Source: Rhizobium leguminosarum bv. viciae USDA 2370
GTDB lineage: Bacteria > Pseudomonadota > Alphaproteobacteria > Rhizobiales > Rhizobiaceae
Direction: 5' to 3'
Assembly: GCF_002008365.1 (NCBI RefSeq)
Contig: NZ_MRDL01000051.1
Span: 744,001 to 808,000 of the forward strand
DNA: 64,000 nt
Program-made: the position numbers and the translations under genes
Shown here: piece by piece, positions 8,825-17,032 of the stretch
Layout of the letters: the number at the start of each line of letters is the position of its first letter
Position numbering within the stretch: the first letter of the stretch is position 1
Notes under the pieces: model-generated
Seen by the model: the letters and a program-made list of their open reading frames with translations, nothing else
What the model was told of the DNA's origin: nothing
The model's database searches: none

Positions 8825-9504
8825 TGAAACATATTCTCGACCGGCCGATCTGGAGCGCACTGGAGACCGCGCATGCCGACCTTGCCGAAGGCAATGAGAA
8901 GGCACGGCGATACCCGCCGTCAATCGTCCCCTTCGCGGCGTCCGCCAACGATGCGCCGGAAAGCCTCGACGCCCTGGAGGAACTGCCGGCGCCGGAGGAG
9001 AGCATGATCCTCGTCGAAGCCGGGCCGATCGCCATTCCACCGAGCCTGGCTATCGTCACAGAGGCATCGGTGGTCCAGATGGTGGCCGAGCGGCCCCATG
9101 AGAGGATTTCAGATCCCCGCATCGAGCCCCTGACGGAGACCGATGCCGCCGACATGCTGGCGCTGGCGACACTGACCAAACCCGGGCCGTTCACCCTGCG
9201 AGCCCAGAGCCTCGGCAGCTTCTGGGGGATCAGAAGCGAGGGCCGCCTGGTGGCGATGGCCGGGCAGCGGATGCGGCAGACTGGCTTTACCGAGCTTAGC
9301 GGACTTTGCACCCATCCCGATTTCCAGGGGCGCGGCCTCGGCACCCTGCTCTTCCGTTTCGTCGCCGGCGAAATCGCGTCCACCGGCGACACGGCCTATC
9401 TACATGCCTATGCGGCGAATACCTCGGCCATTTCCCTCTACGAAACCCAGGGCTTCGCTCTTCGCTCGGAAATGAACATGCGCGTGGTCAAACGCCGTTC
9501 GTGA
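8821..9504 (+). CDS. GNAT family N-acetyltransferase with N-terminal extension
   Basis: A 227-residue protein. Residues about 100-225 form a GCN5-related N-acetyltransferase domain with the acetyl-CoA loop PDFQGRGLGTLLFRF and the C-terminal NTSAISLYETQGFALRSEM signature. Residues 1-100 are an Ala/Pro/Glu-rich extension (LEELPAPEESMILVEAG) without recognisable domain. The start overlaps the MarR stop by four bases (ATGA); a second ATG follows at 8824. Coupling to a MarR regulator suggests modification of a toxic compound or metabolite, but the acceptor is unknown. Confidence 0.8.
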   Translation: MMKHILDRPIWSALETAHADLAEGNEKARRYPPSIVPFAASANDAPESLDALEELPAPEESMILVEAGPIAIPPSLAIVTEASVVQMVAERPHERISDPRIEPLTETDAADMLALATLTKPGPFTLRAQSLGSFWGIRSEGRLVAMAGQRMRQTGFTELSGLCTHPDFQGRGLGTLLFRFVAGEIASTGDTAYLHAYAANTSAISLYETQGFALRSEMNMRVVKRRS

Positions 9505-9516
9505 GCGGTGCTCACC

Positions 9517-12363
9517 CTATCGTACCGCCGCCGGCAGCACCTCGAATTTCCAGAATTTTTCAGGGCTGAAATAGGCCGTGGCAAACGCGCGGATATCCCC
9601 GGCAGTGACCTTGCCGTAGCCACTGAGACTATCGCGTATCCGGTCTAAACGACGCGAATCCGTCTGAGCGTGGTGCAGGTATGCGATCCAATATTCGTTG
9701 CTCTGCTGCTGATGCTTCAATGTCTCGAAGATGGGTTCCCGGGCGCGCGCGAGCTCGTCTTCGGAGACGTCATGCGACCGCAGATCATTGGCGGTCTCGT
9801 CGACAAGTGCATAGAAGCGCGCAACCTTTGCCGGGTCGGTCTCGACGTAGAAATATGCGTAGCCGTAGCCCGGGATTTCCCTTGACAGGTCAACGTCGCC
9901 CTGCACGGCATAGCTTGAGCCTTCTGCAATGCGAAACTGGTCGATCAGCCTGTTTTGGATAATCTGGGTGGCAATATTGGCGGTGAAGGACCGGGGCAGA
10001 TCGGAGAGCAAATCGCCGATGGAAGCTCCTACCGCGGCGGCGGCGTTATCCGCCCTGCCGTTATGGGTCTGCAAAACGGGCTTCTCGGTCGTCGCCGGAA
10101 AGCGCACGTCGTCCCGATCGTTGCTCAAGGCCGTCTCCGGGCGCGGCGGCAATGCGCCAAAGGTTTCAGCCGTCAGGCGGATTGAGTCGTCCACTGTTAC
10201 GTCGCCGACGATGGTGATGTCGATCGGGCCATTGGAAACCATAGGCCGGAACAGTGTCTCGAATTCGTCTGGCTTGGCGGCGGACAACTGCGCGCGGTCG
10301 GGGAAGGTCCAGCGCGGGTCGCCGGAATGCACGAGACCTGCGAAATCGCGGCTGAAAACGCCGCCGGGCGACGCGTCATACTGATCGAGGCCGCTCAAAT
10401 AGGCCTGCTGCACACGCTTGAACGCCTCGGGGCGATAGGCGGGATCGGAGGTGTATGCGCTCATCAGCTGCAGCTGCGTCGCAAGATCTTCAGTCCGTGT
10501 ACGACCGTCGAACCTGAAGGAACTGTCGCCGACCGAGAAGTCGACGCCGACAATGTTGGCCGTCAGCGCTTTCTGTATATCCTGGTAATCCATGGCCTTT
10601 ACGCCAGACAGCACGACAGCCGGAGATGCCCAGATCGCGGCGGAGCGGTCGTGCGGCAGGTCCAACCGACCGCGGCCGATATCTTCGCGCACCAGCACTT
10701 CGTTGGCACGCAGCTTGGTTGGCTTGACTGTAAGCCGTACGCCGTTGGAAAAGCGCACCATGGTCACGCCGAGATCTTCAACCGCACGACGTTCGACCAC
10801 AGCGCCCGGTTCGCCGAAATGGGTGTAGGGCCAGGCAACGTCAGTTGTACCGGATGGTGCCGAGACGGCAATGGCCTTTGAAGCGTCATAGACCTGCCGA
10901 ACCGTGTCGGCTCCGCCCTCAGGTGGTTGGTCCGCCTGCAGCACGACCTGCGGACCGTTGCCGGAGAAAGCAAGCTGCAAGGCCCGATTGACCTCATCCG
11001 CCGTGACGCCGTTCGTCATCGTCTCGAACATCGAGAGGTCTTCGGCGGGTGAGGTGAAGACTTGATCGTCATCGACGCTGCGAGCCAGCATGGAAGCAAT
11101 GTCGGTGGTCATCCGCGTCGCGGCTCCGGCCGCAGCAGCTTGCAGGGCGGAGCGATATTCGCGGATTTCGCGATCGATCTCTGCCTGCGCAACGCCGAAC
11201 TCCTGGATCCGGCGCTGTTCCTGGTCAATGGCCGTGAGCGCCGCCTGCCATTTGTCCGGCTCCGAATTCGCCGCGATCAGGACGACATGGGCGGAATCGA
11301 GGAGATCCTGGGAGCCGACGTCCGCACTGATGAAAGGGGCATCCGCCTTGCTGGCGATGGCGCTCACCCGACGTTTGAGCACCAGGAAACCGAGATCCTC
11401 AATAAGCCCAGCGCGGCGCTTGGCGAAGGTGTCAGGCGCGGCGTCATAGGGACGCGTCCAGGCGATCTGTATGCTGGTCATGCCGCCGGGAACGACGATG
11501 ACCTCGGCGCTTTCGCTTTTCGTCACAAGCGCGCCAAGATCCGCTTTTGTCGGCGCCGGACCCACGGCCTTCCAGTCGCCGAAGCGCTGCCGGATTTCGA
11601 CTTCCATGGCGGCGGGGTCGATATCGCCCACCACTATCAGCGTTGCCCGATCGGGTCGGTAATTGGCCCGGTAATAATCACGGACGAGGTCCACGGGCGC
11701 ATTGCTGATGATGTCGGCTTTGCCGATCGGCGCGCGCATGGTCGCGCGCTGGCCGGCGAGCAGCGAGTTCATGATTCCGAGTGATGCGCGATACTGCGGC
11801 GTGTCGCGTAACCGCTCCTCCGACAGGATGACGCCGCGTTCGCGATCAAAGGCGCTGGCATCGAGGGTCAGCTCGCTCGCCGTGTCGCGCATCAGCATCA
11901 GGCCCGTCGAAATTGTGTCTGCATCGACCTCGGGCAGATCGAGCGCATAGACGGTCTCGTCATAAGAGGTATGGGCGTTGGTGTCCGGCCCAAAGGCCAA
12001 GCCCTTGCGCTGCAAGATACGGACCATCTCCCCTTCGGCGACATGAGTCGAACCCTTGAAGGCCATGTGCTCGAGAACATGCGCCAGGCCCTGCTGGTCG
12101 TCGTTTTCGTCGAGCGAACCGGAGCCAATGCGAAAGCGGATAGCTGCCTGTCCGGGCGGCGTGACATTGCGCATGATCGCAAACCGCATACCGTTGGCGA
12201 GCGTGCCAAAATGCACATCGGACTCGGCTCGGATGTCGCTTTGCGTTTGCGGCCAGGGCACGGACGGGGTGTCCGCATGGGCTGGCAATGCGAAGGTTGC
12301 GACAAGGGAGACCGTCGCAAAAAACCGCCACGCCGTGGAGCATTCCATTTTTTTGTAAGACAT
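9517..12363 (-). CDS. M16 family zinc metallopeptidase (two-domain, PqqL/insulinase-like)
   Basis: A 948-residue exported M16 peptidase. A signal peptide is visible (STAWRFFATVSLVATFALPA, then HA|D). The inverted zinc motif HxxEH appears as HVLEHMAFKGS about residue 85, with the downstream Glu in DRERGVILSEE. A second M16-like half begins around residue 520 (VRFSNGVRLTVKPTKL) and lacks the motif, as in tandem-domain M16 enzymes that form a clam-shell chamber. The protein probably degrades peptides in the periplasm. Start 12363 is chosen because the signal peptide follows; ATG at 12348 is an alternative. The open frame extends further upstream into a palindromic repeat (12544-12593), which is not expected to be coding. 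Confidence 0.85.
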   Translation of the reverse strand: MSYKKMECSTAWRFFATVSLVATFALPAHADTPSVPWPQTQSDIRAESDVHFGTLANGMRFAIMRNVTPPGQAAIRFRIGSGSLDENDDQQGLAHVLEHMAFKGSTHVAEGEMVRILQRKGLAFGPDTNAHTSYDETVYALDLPEVDADTISTGLMLMRDTASELTLDASAFDRERGVILSEERLRDTPQYRASLGIMNSLLAGQRATMRAPIGKADIISNAPVDLVRDYYRANYRPDRATLIVVGDIDPAAMEVEIRQRFGDWKAVGPAPTKADLGALVTKSESAEVIVVPGGMTSIQIAWTRPYDAAPDTFAKRRAGLIEDLGFLVLKRRVSAIASKADAPFISADVGSQDLLDSAHVVLIAANSEPDKWQAALTAIDQEQRRIQEFGVAQAEIDREIREYRSALQAAAAGAATRMTTDIASMLARSVDDDQVFTSPAEDLSMFETMTNGVTADEVNRALQLAFSGNGPQVVLQADQPPEGGADTVRQVYDASKAIAVSAPSGTTDVAWPYTHFGEPGAVVERRAVEDLGVTMVRFSNGVRLTVKPTKLRANEVLVREDIGRGRLDLPHDRSAAIWASPAVVLSGVKAMDYQDIQKALTANIVGVDFSVGDSSFRFDGRTRTEDLATQLQLMSAYTSDPAYRPEAFKRVQQAYLSGLDQYDASPGGVFSRDFAGLVHSGDPRWTFPDRAQLSAAKPDEFETLFRPMVSNGPIDITIVGDVTVDDSIRLTAETFGALPPRPETALSNDRDDVRFPATTEKPVLQTHNGRADNAAAAVGASIGDLLSDLPRSFTANIATQIIQNRLIDQFRIAEGSSYAVQGDVDLSREIPGYGYAYFYVETDPAKVARFYALVDETANDLRSHDVSEDELARAREPIFETLKHQQQSNEYWIAYLHHAQTDSRRLDRIRDSLSGYGKVTAGDIRAFATAYFSPEKFWKFEVLPAAVR

Positions 12364-12480
12364 TCTTGTCCAGATGATGAGAATGAAGTGGGTAGATGGC
12401 GTCAACTTGACTATTCCACAGGTTGCATTCCCCAGCAACTTCGATGTGTGTGAATAAATAAGAAGTCGATAATTCTGCCT

Positions 12481-12530
12481 AGAACAGGATGATTTTAGGC
12501 CCGGTCGGCCTAAAATCTGAATCCTGTTCT
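12481..12530. repeat. Palindromic intergenic element A (RIME-like)
   Basis: Outer arms AGAACAGGAT (12481-12490) and ATCCTGTTCT (12521-12530) enclose inner arms ATTTTAGGCC (12492-12501) and GGCCTAAAAT (12507-12516). The symmetry and its pairing with a second element 14 bases away resemble rhizobial intergenic mosaic elements. Confidence 0.7.
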
Positions 12531-12543
12531 CAATTAAAGAGTT

Positions 12544-12593
12544 AGAGCATGATGTCGTCCGAAAACCGCTCACACTTTTCGGCATCATGCTCT
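12544..12593. repeat. Palindromic intergenic element B (RIME-like)
   Basis: Arms AGAGCATGATG (12544-12554) and CATCATGCTCT (12583-12593) with inner arms CCGAAAA (12559-12565) and TTTTCGG (12576-12582). A closely related element lies at 51825-51873. This repeat supplies the stop codon of the broken metallophosphoesterase. Confidence 0.75.
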
Positions 12594-13008
12594 GGGTGTC
12601 AGATCATTGTCATCGAACTGAGCCTCCTCCTCGTCATCCTCATGACCGAGAAGCAATGAGTTCAACCCGATGAACCGCCAGCCGGCCGCATCCTCCAGCC
12701 AGCGGTCGTCGCCGGCAAGGCTGCGCCAGCGGGAGAGCCGCTCGGCATTGACGGGCTGGTCCGATCCCTTGAGGTGGCCGCATGTGATTGCCGGGGACGA
12801 TCAGCATCGGGATCGACACCCGGCGCATCAGATCCATCGAAAAGGTGATGTCTGCGTCTTTGTCGGCGCCGTCGACGGTGAGATCGCCGGTATGGACGAT
12901 CAGGTCAGCGCCGGTCTCTTCGATCCAGGTCAGAAGCGGCGCCCAGTTGCCGTTGAAATGCGGCTTGTCGGGGCTGAAATGGGTGTCGGTGATCTGGATG
13001 ATTTTCAT
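12585..13008 (-). pseudogene. Broken metallophosphoesterase (frameshifted, 3' truncated)
   Basis: The first 75 or so residues are a good start of a calcineurin-like metallophosphoesterase: MKIIQITDTHFSPDK (DTH), IVHTGDLTVDGADKD (GD), and MLIVPGNH (GNH). Directly after GNH the frame leaves the family sequence; a shift of one base near 12780 restores plausible continuation (GHLKGSDQPVNAERLSRW, then WRFIGLNSLLLGHED). That second frame ends at a TGA inside repeat element B at 12585-12587. The C-terminal histidine motifs of the family are absent, so the gene is both frameshifted and cut short. GGAG upstream of ATG 13008 supports the start. Confidence 0.75.
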
Positions 13009-13144
13009 GGGCGCGTCTCCGAGACGTCGGCAGCGCGTCACCCGCGCCCCCTTCTCGTGCCCTCTCTAGAAGGCTCCCATGTCAATCACACACCTGATGT
13101 TTTCAGCTGTTTCTCAGTTTTGACATCAATCTGTCATGTAAGAA

Positions 13145-13176
13145 GAAGGCTGCCCGCGGAAACCGGGGCAGCCTTC
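13145..13176 (-). terminator. Rho-independent terminator of the following minus-strand gene
   Basis: GAAGGCTGCCC (13145-13155) pairs with GGGCAGCCTTC (13166-13176), and on the minus strand the stem is followed by a T-rich run (TTCTTCTTAC). It lies 31 bases after the stop of the gene at 13208-13603. Confidence 0.75.
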
Positions 13177-13207
13177 GCCTGCATTTGGAATTGAGATCGC
13201 GGCGAAA

Positions 13208-13603
13208 TCAATGCCGTGGCGCGTTGGCGGGAATGGACGACACCGTTGCCGAGACCGGGTCGCTTGCAGGAAAGCTGTCCTCGAGGCCCTCGTTGAGCTC
13301 CTCCTCCAGCGTTTGCCTGTCGCCGGCCGAACGCGCACTCGGCTGGCCGATCAAACCCTTGCTGCCTTCGTCGAAATTGCCGTTGCTCAAGGCATCGTAC
13401 CGGTTGATGCTGCCATCTGCTTCACGGTCGGCAAAAGAGGTCAGCTGAACCATCATGACCTTGGCGTGATCGACCGCCGTCTTATCGTCGAGCTCGCCGT
13501 GAGAATTATCAATTTTGACCGAAATCGATTCTCCTCCCTCGCCTAAAAATTCTACGGTGAAAATGTCGCCGGCCTGTGTCACTCGCGTATCGATCAACTG
13601 CAT
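13208..13603 (-). CDS. Conserved rhizobial hypothetical protein with C-terminal FPASDP motif
   Basis: A 131-residue acidic protein. The N-terminal part (TQAGDIFTVEFLGEGGESIS) looks like a small beta-rich domain. The C-terminus has the segment LNEGLEDSFPASDPVS, a short motif I know as recurrent at the ends of otherwise unrelated small rhizobial proteins; its function is not known to me. No signal peptide or membrane segment. AGGAGG-type bases (CAGGAGGTTTCC) precede the ATG at 13603, and a strong terminator follows. Confidence 0.65.
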   Translation of the reverse strand: MQLIDTRVTQAGDIFTVEFLGEGGESISVKIDNSHGELDDKTAVDHAKVMMVQLTSFADREADGSINRYDALSNGNFDEGSKGLIGQPSARSAGDRQTLEEELNEGLEDSFPASDPVSATVSSIPANAPRH

Positions 13604-13748
13604 GGAAACCTCCTGTGTTCATGCCTCTCAACGGCAAGCAAGCTCCGGAGTTCCATTTCAAAGCAAGCGATCGGCTCTCGGGATAATGGGCCAGCTCGGA
13701 ACAAAAAGCGGCTATTCGAGTTCACACGCAGTTCAACAGGTCGCATCC

Positions 13749-14051
13749 ATGCCGAAATTGCCGCTGTCGCCTTCCGAGAAACGCTCGTTCTCCAATATTC
13801 CCGCAGACCAGAAACTCGCTTTGATATCGAGCTATTCGGAGGCGCTGCGTAAGCTCGCCAGATCGACCGAAGCGGTCGGACGAGCCGACATGCTACCCAA
13901 GCTGATCCAGGTGGCGGACGGGCTGGACAGTATGGCAACCACGATTGCCGAGACGGAGGCCGGAGCCGACGTGATGGCGCGCGCAGCGCGGCTGATCCGC
14001 GCGACCGAAGGGATGTTGGCATCGATGTCCTCGTCACCAATCGTCCACTAG
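13749..14051 (+). CDS. Hypothetical protein, helical, about 100 residues
   Basis: A 100-residue protein with no recognised domain. It is Ser/Ala/Leu-rich and probably all-helical (LALISSYSEALRKLARSTEA, GADVMARAARLIRATEGML). ATG 13749 is preceded by AGG 8 bases upstream; a longer version from ATG 13686 is possible in the same frame. It is divergent from the FPASDP-motif gene. Coding status is supported by codon bias and length only. Confidence 0.5.
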   Translation: MPKLPLSPSEKRSFSNIPADQKLALISSYSEALRKLARSTEAVGRADMLPKLIQVADGLDSMATTIAETEAGADVMARAARLIRATEGMLASMSSSPIVH

Positions 14052-14191
14052 CGTCACTTGCGAGAATGACGGGATCGATGCGGCGATACCTTTGCCCTTA
14101 AGCTTTATGGTTAATTTATTAATAATTCCGGGTTTATAAACGGAACCAGACGGCCTTTCCGAGTGTTGATGGTGCGCCGTGGAGGAACCCA

Positions 14192-14380
14192 ATGATCCTG
14201 AAAATTCTTGCCCCCAAGCTCGATGCCGATTGCCATGACACCGGCACCTGGCCCGATGGGATCTTCGCCGAAAACCGCATCGATCTGTCCGCTCGCGGCG
14301 ACGGCCGCCGCCGCTCGCCGCATGAGCGCGACTACGGCAAAGACAGGAAGGTCGAAAATCTACCGTTCGGCTTCGTCTGA
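14192..14380 (+). CDS. Small hypothetical protein, 62 residues
   Basis: A short, charged protein (MILKILAPKLDADCHDTGTW, then RGDGRRRSPHERDYGKDRKV). GGAGG about 7 bases before the ATG and an AT-rich promoter-like stretch upstream (14105-14145) support expression. No family recognised; it ends 20 bases before the converging GH13 gene. Confidence 0.5.
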   Translation: MILKILAPKLDADCHDTGTWPDGIFAENRIDLSARGDGRRRSPHERDYGKDRKVENLPFGFV

Positions 14381-14399
14381 CCGTTCCGGGCGTTGCGCG

Positions 14400-16771
14400 T
14401 CACAGCCTGCGAAAGACCAGAACGCCTGATGCCGGCAGCACGGCATCGAGCACTCCTGCTGTGGCTCTAATTCTTCCGCCGCCGTTGCCGACGTTCCAGC
14501 CGCCATATTTGTGAGCATCGGTATTGAAGATCTCCTCCCAGAGATCATCCCCCAGACGTTCGCTGTGCAGCCGGTAGCCGTGTTCGAAGGGAGCGTCGTT
14601 CAGCGACCCCACGACAAGGAAATCCTCGCCATCGTCCCATCGATGAAATGCGATCACGCGATTTTCGTCGTGAACCAGGGGAATGGCGATATTGCGTGAG
14701 CGAATGGCGTCCTGGTGGATGCTGAGCGCGATCAGATCGCGATAACAGCTGATCATCCCTGCCCCGTCACCATCCGCTTCGCCGAGAATATTCTCCCGGT
14801 TCTCGAGGAAATCATTGTAGCGATAGGGCTTCTGGGCGCCGATTTCCTCGCCCATGAAAAACATCGGCGTCCCAGGTGACAGCAGCGTCATCGCCGCTGC
14901 GAACCTCGATCTCGCCTCCGCCCATGCCCGGGTCTCGCCGACAACAGGCGCGAAATTGACCGCAATAACCGCGGTTCGTGCCGATCCTTCACGATTACCG
15001 CAATCGTCATGCGACTGGTTGTAGACCACCTTGGATCGCGCGCTCGTCTGCAATGCGCCGGCAAAAGACGACATGGTCAAAGCCCGCTTGTCTCCGAAAC
15101 CGGCATTCTTCAATAGCTGCGCCTGTGCGCCGCCGTGATATTCGACGAGGTTGTGATGAAAATCGCCGTACAGGTCGCATCGAAGCCGAGTCCGTCGCCG
15201 GTCAGGCTTGGTTCCGTCATCGCCGACCAATCCGAATAGTCTTCAGCCGTCAGGAAAAGCTGTGGCTTGATCAGCCGCATCGTGCGGGTCCACTGCTTCA
15301 GGAATTTGGCCCCGAAGGCGGCAGCCCGATCGGCGCGCCGGCCGTCGGCATGCAGGACCGGATATTGATGGATCGAACTCGTCTGATCCAGCCGGAAACC
15401 ATCGATGTGGCAGACGGAGACGAGAAATGCCGCGCTCGAAATGAAAAGCTGGCGGACGGCTTCCTCATCAAAGCGAGGCGCCCACCCCGTGGAGATATTG
15501 TCGATGTAGCCGCCTCTGGGATCGGCGTAGTCGCCGGGATTTCCCTCATACCAATAGTAGATATTGCGGGTGTGATCGTTGGAATCATAGGCCCATTGCG
15601 CCCGCTCGCCATCCGGATCGAAATGGTTGTAACAGACATCAAGGATGACAACGATGCCGCGCTGGTGGCAGACCTTGACGAACATCTTCAGCCGGTCGGT
15701 GCCGCCAGCCCCCTGGTCGGCAGCAAAGAAATGCGACGTGCCGTAGCCCCAGTTGGCCCGGGTCTCGAATTCCGCGATCGGCAGCAATTCCACGGCGTTG
15801 ACGCCGAGCGCTGAGAAATGCTCGACGAAGGCGATGGCATCATCAAGCGTGCCGGGCGCGGCCTTGCCGAAACCGAGGGCGCCGACGTGCAGTTCATAGA
15901 TCACCAGATCCTCGAGCCGATCCGGAAGCTTTCGACCTCCGGCGAATTCGTCAGCCCAGAACGCCTCGGCGGCAAGCTCCTGCCCGGACGGGAGCACCAC
16001 CCGCTTCGGGTCGCAGACGACCGAACAGCTTTGCGGTCCGTCCAATGCCGCCGGCGATCCGTGATAGGTTGCTCCATCGGGATCGAAGTCTCCGTCGCCA
16101 ATCTGCATGAGGGACCAGATATCGGTGCGGTAGGCGAGCGATCCATCATCCTTGGTAACGCGGTACATGTACGGCGTGCCGACCATGCTGTCGAAATCTA
16201 AAAGGCCATCATCGTCGCCGGTTTCGGCGATCCAGAATCCGTCGACGGTTCTTCGCATTTTGATGGTTGCGACCGCTCCGGTGCCGTCATCGGCGATATA
16301 GCCGATGGCCGGATCGGCCAGGACCAGCAAGACATCCCGGGCGTTCGGCGCCCAGACCGAAAAGCGGATGCCATCGGCAGCGTCGCGCTTTTCAACCCGG
16401 TTCGCTCCCAGGCGGCCGATCCATGTCAGATAATAGATCTGCGGCCCGATCCCCTGCTGGAGATCGAACGAGCGTTCGCGACGCGACGAGGCCTCGTCGT
16501 CCAATTCGCCGGCGATCGCCCACAGGCTTGAAGCGCCGGGTCGACCCAGTTCGATCCCCCATCGAAAATGCGTGCCGATCTCGTCATCGGGAAAGGGAAC
16601 CCTGATGACAAAGACATCATAGCCATCCTCGTCACGAGAGCGCTGCATAGGAACAGACGTCCAATCATTCGAGGGGTGACCTTGCTCGTCCCAACTTCCG
16701 CGGAGACGGACATTGTCGAACGCCAATAATGGCAGGCCGCTGCGAAACCGGAATTGAACATTGACAGTCAT
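14400..16771 (-). pseudogene. GH13 alpha-glucan enzyme (branching-enzyme/amylase-like), interrupted by a one-base frameshift
   Basis: The two overlapping frames together encode a GH13 enzyme of about 790 residues. The upstream frame has an N-terminal glucan-binding-like domain, a CBM48-like domain (IRFSVWAPNARDVLLVL), then the catalytic barrel with region I DVCYNHF, region II DGFRLDQTSS (nucleophile Asp) and region III FLTAEDYSDW (acid/base Glu). The downstream frame carries YGDFHHNLVEYHGG, region IV NQSHDDCGN and the C-terminal beta domain. The break lies at 15170/15171: GCGACCTG is followed by TACGGCGAT where ACC TGG TAC GGC would give TWYGDF, so one G seems missing. Start 16771 follows GGAGG. 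The exact activity (branching, amylase, trehalohydrolase) cannot be fixed. The break could be real or a sequencing error. Confidence 0.75.
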
Positions 16772-16884
16772 CGGATCCTCCAAAACCATGTCGGATTTCG
16801 CCAGACTCTGCCTATGGGCCGTCCCACTCGCGCATGATCATCCGGCCGAACGAAAAAATGCAAGCGCAGATTACATAATAAATA

Positions 16885-16896
16885 CAATTCGAATTG
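16885..16896. promoter_or_regulatory. Palindrome in the divergent GH13 / RTX-glycosidase intergenic region
   Basis: CAATTCGAATTG is a perfect 12-bp palindrome in an unusually AT-rich stretch (about 16855-16970); a related half-site TCGAATTG recurs at about 16964-16971. It could be an operator shared by the two divergent carbohydrate-related genes. Binding protein unknown. Confidence 0.4.
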
Positions 16897-17032
16897 AGCC
16901 ACATTCGCAACAATATATCATGGATAACGAGTCATCGCCGCACGACCCTCCTCGTGTATTAAATCGAATTGGCGCCAACAGATGGGGATTAATTCCCATT
17001 GCCACTTCCCTCGTAAACCGGGAGAAAAGCTT

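Noticed and set aside
12364..12588. N-terminal extension of the M16 peptidase by 75 residues
   Set aside because: The extension begins inside repeat element B and reads through element A; the signal peptide lies at the later start.
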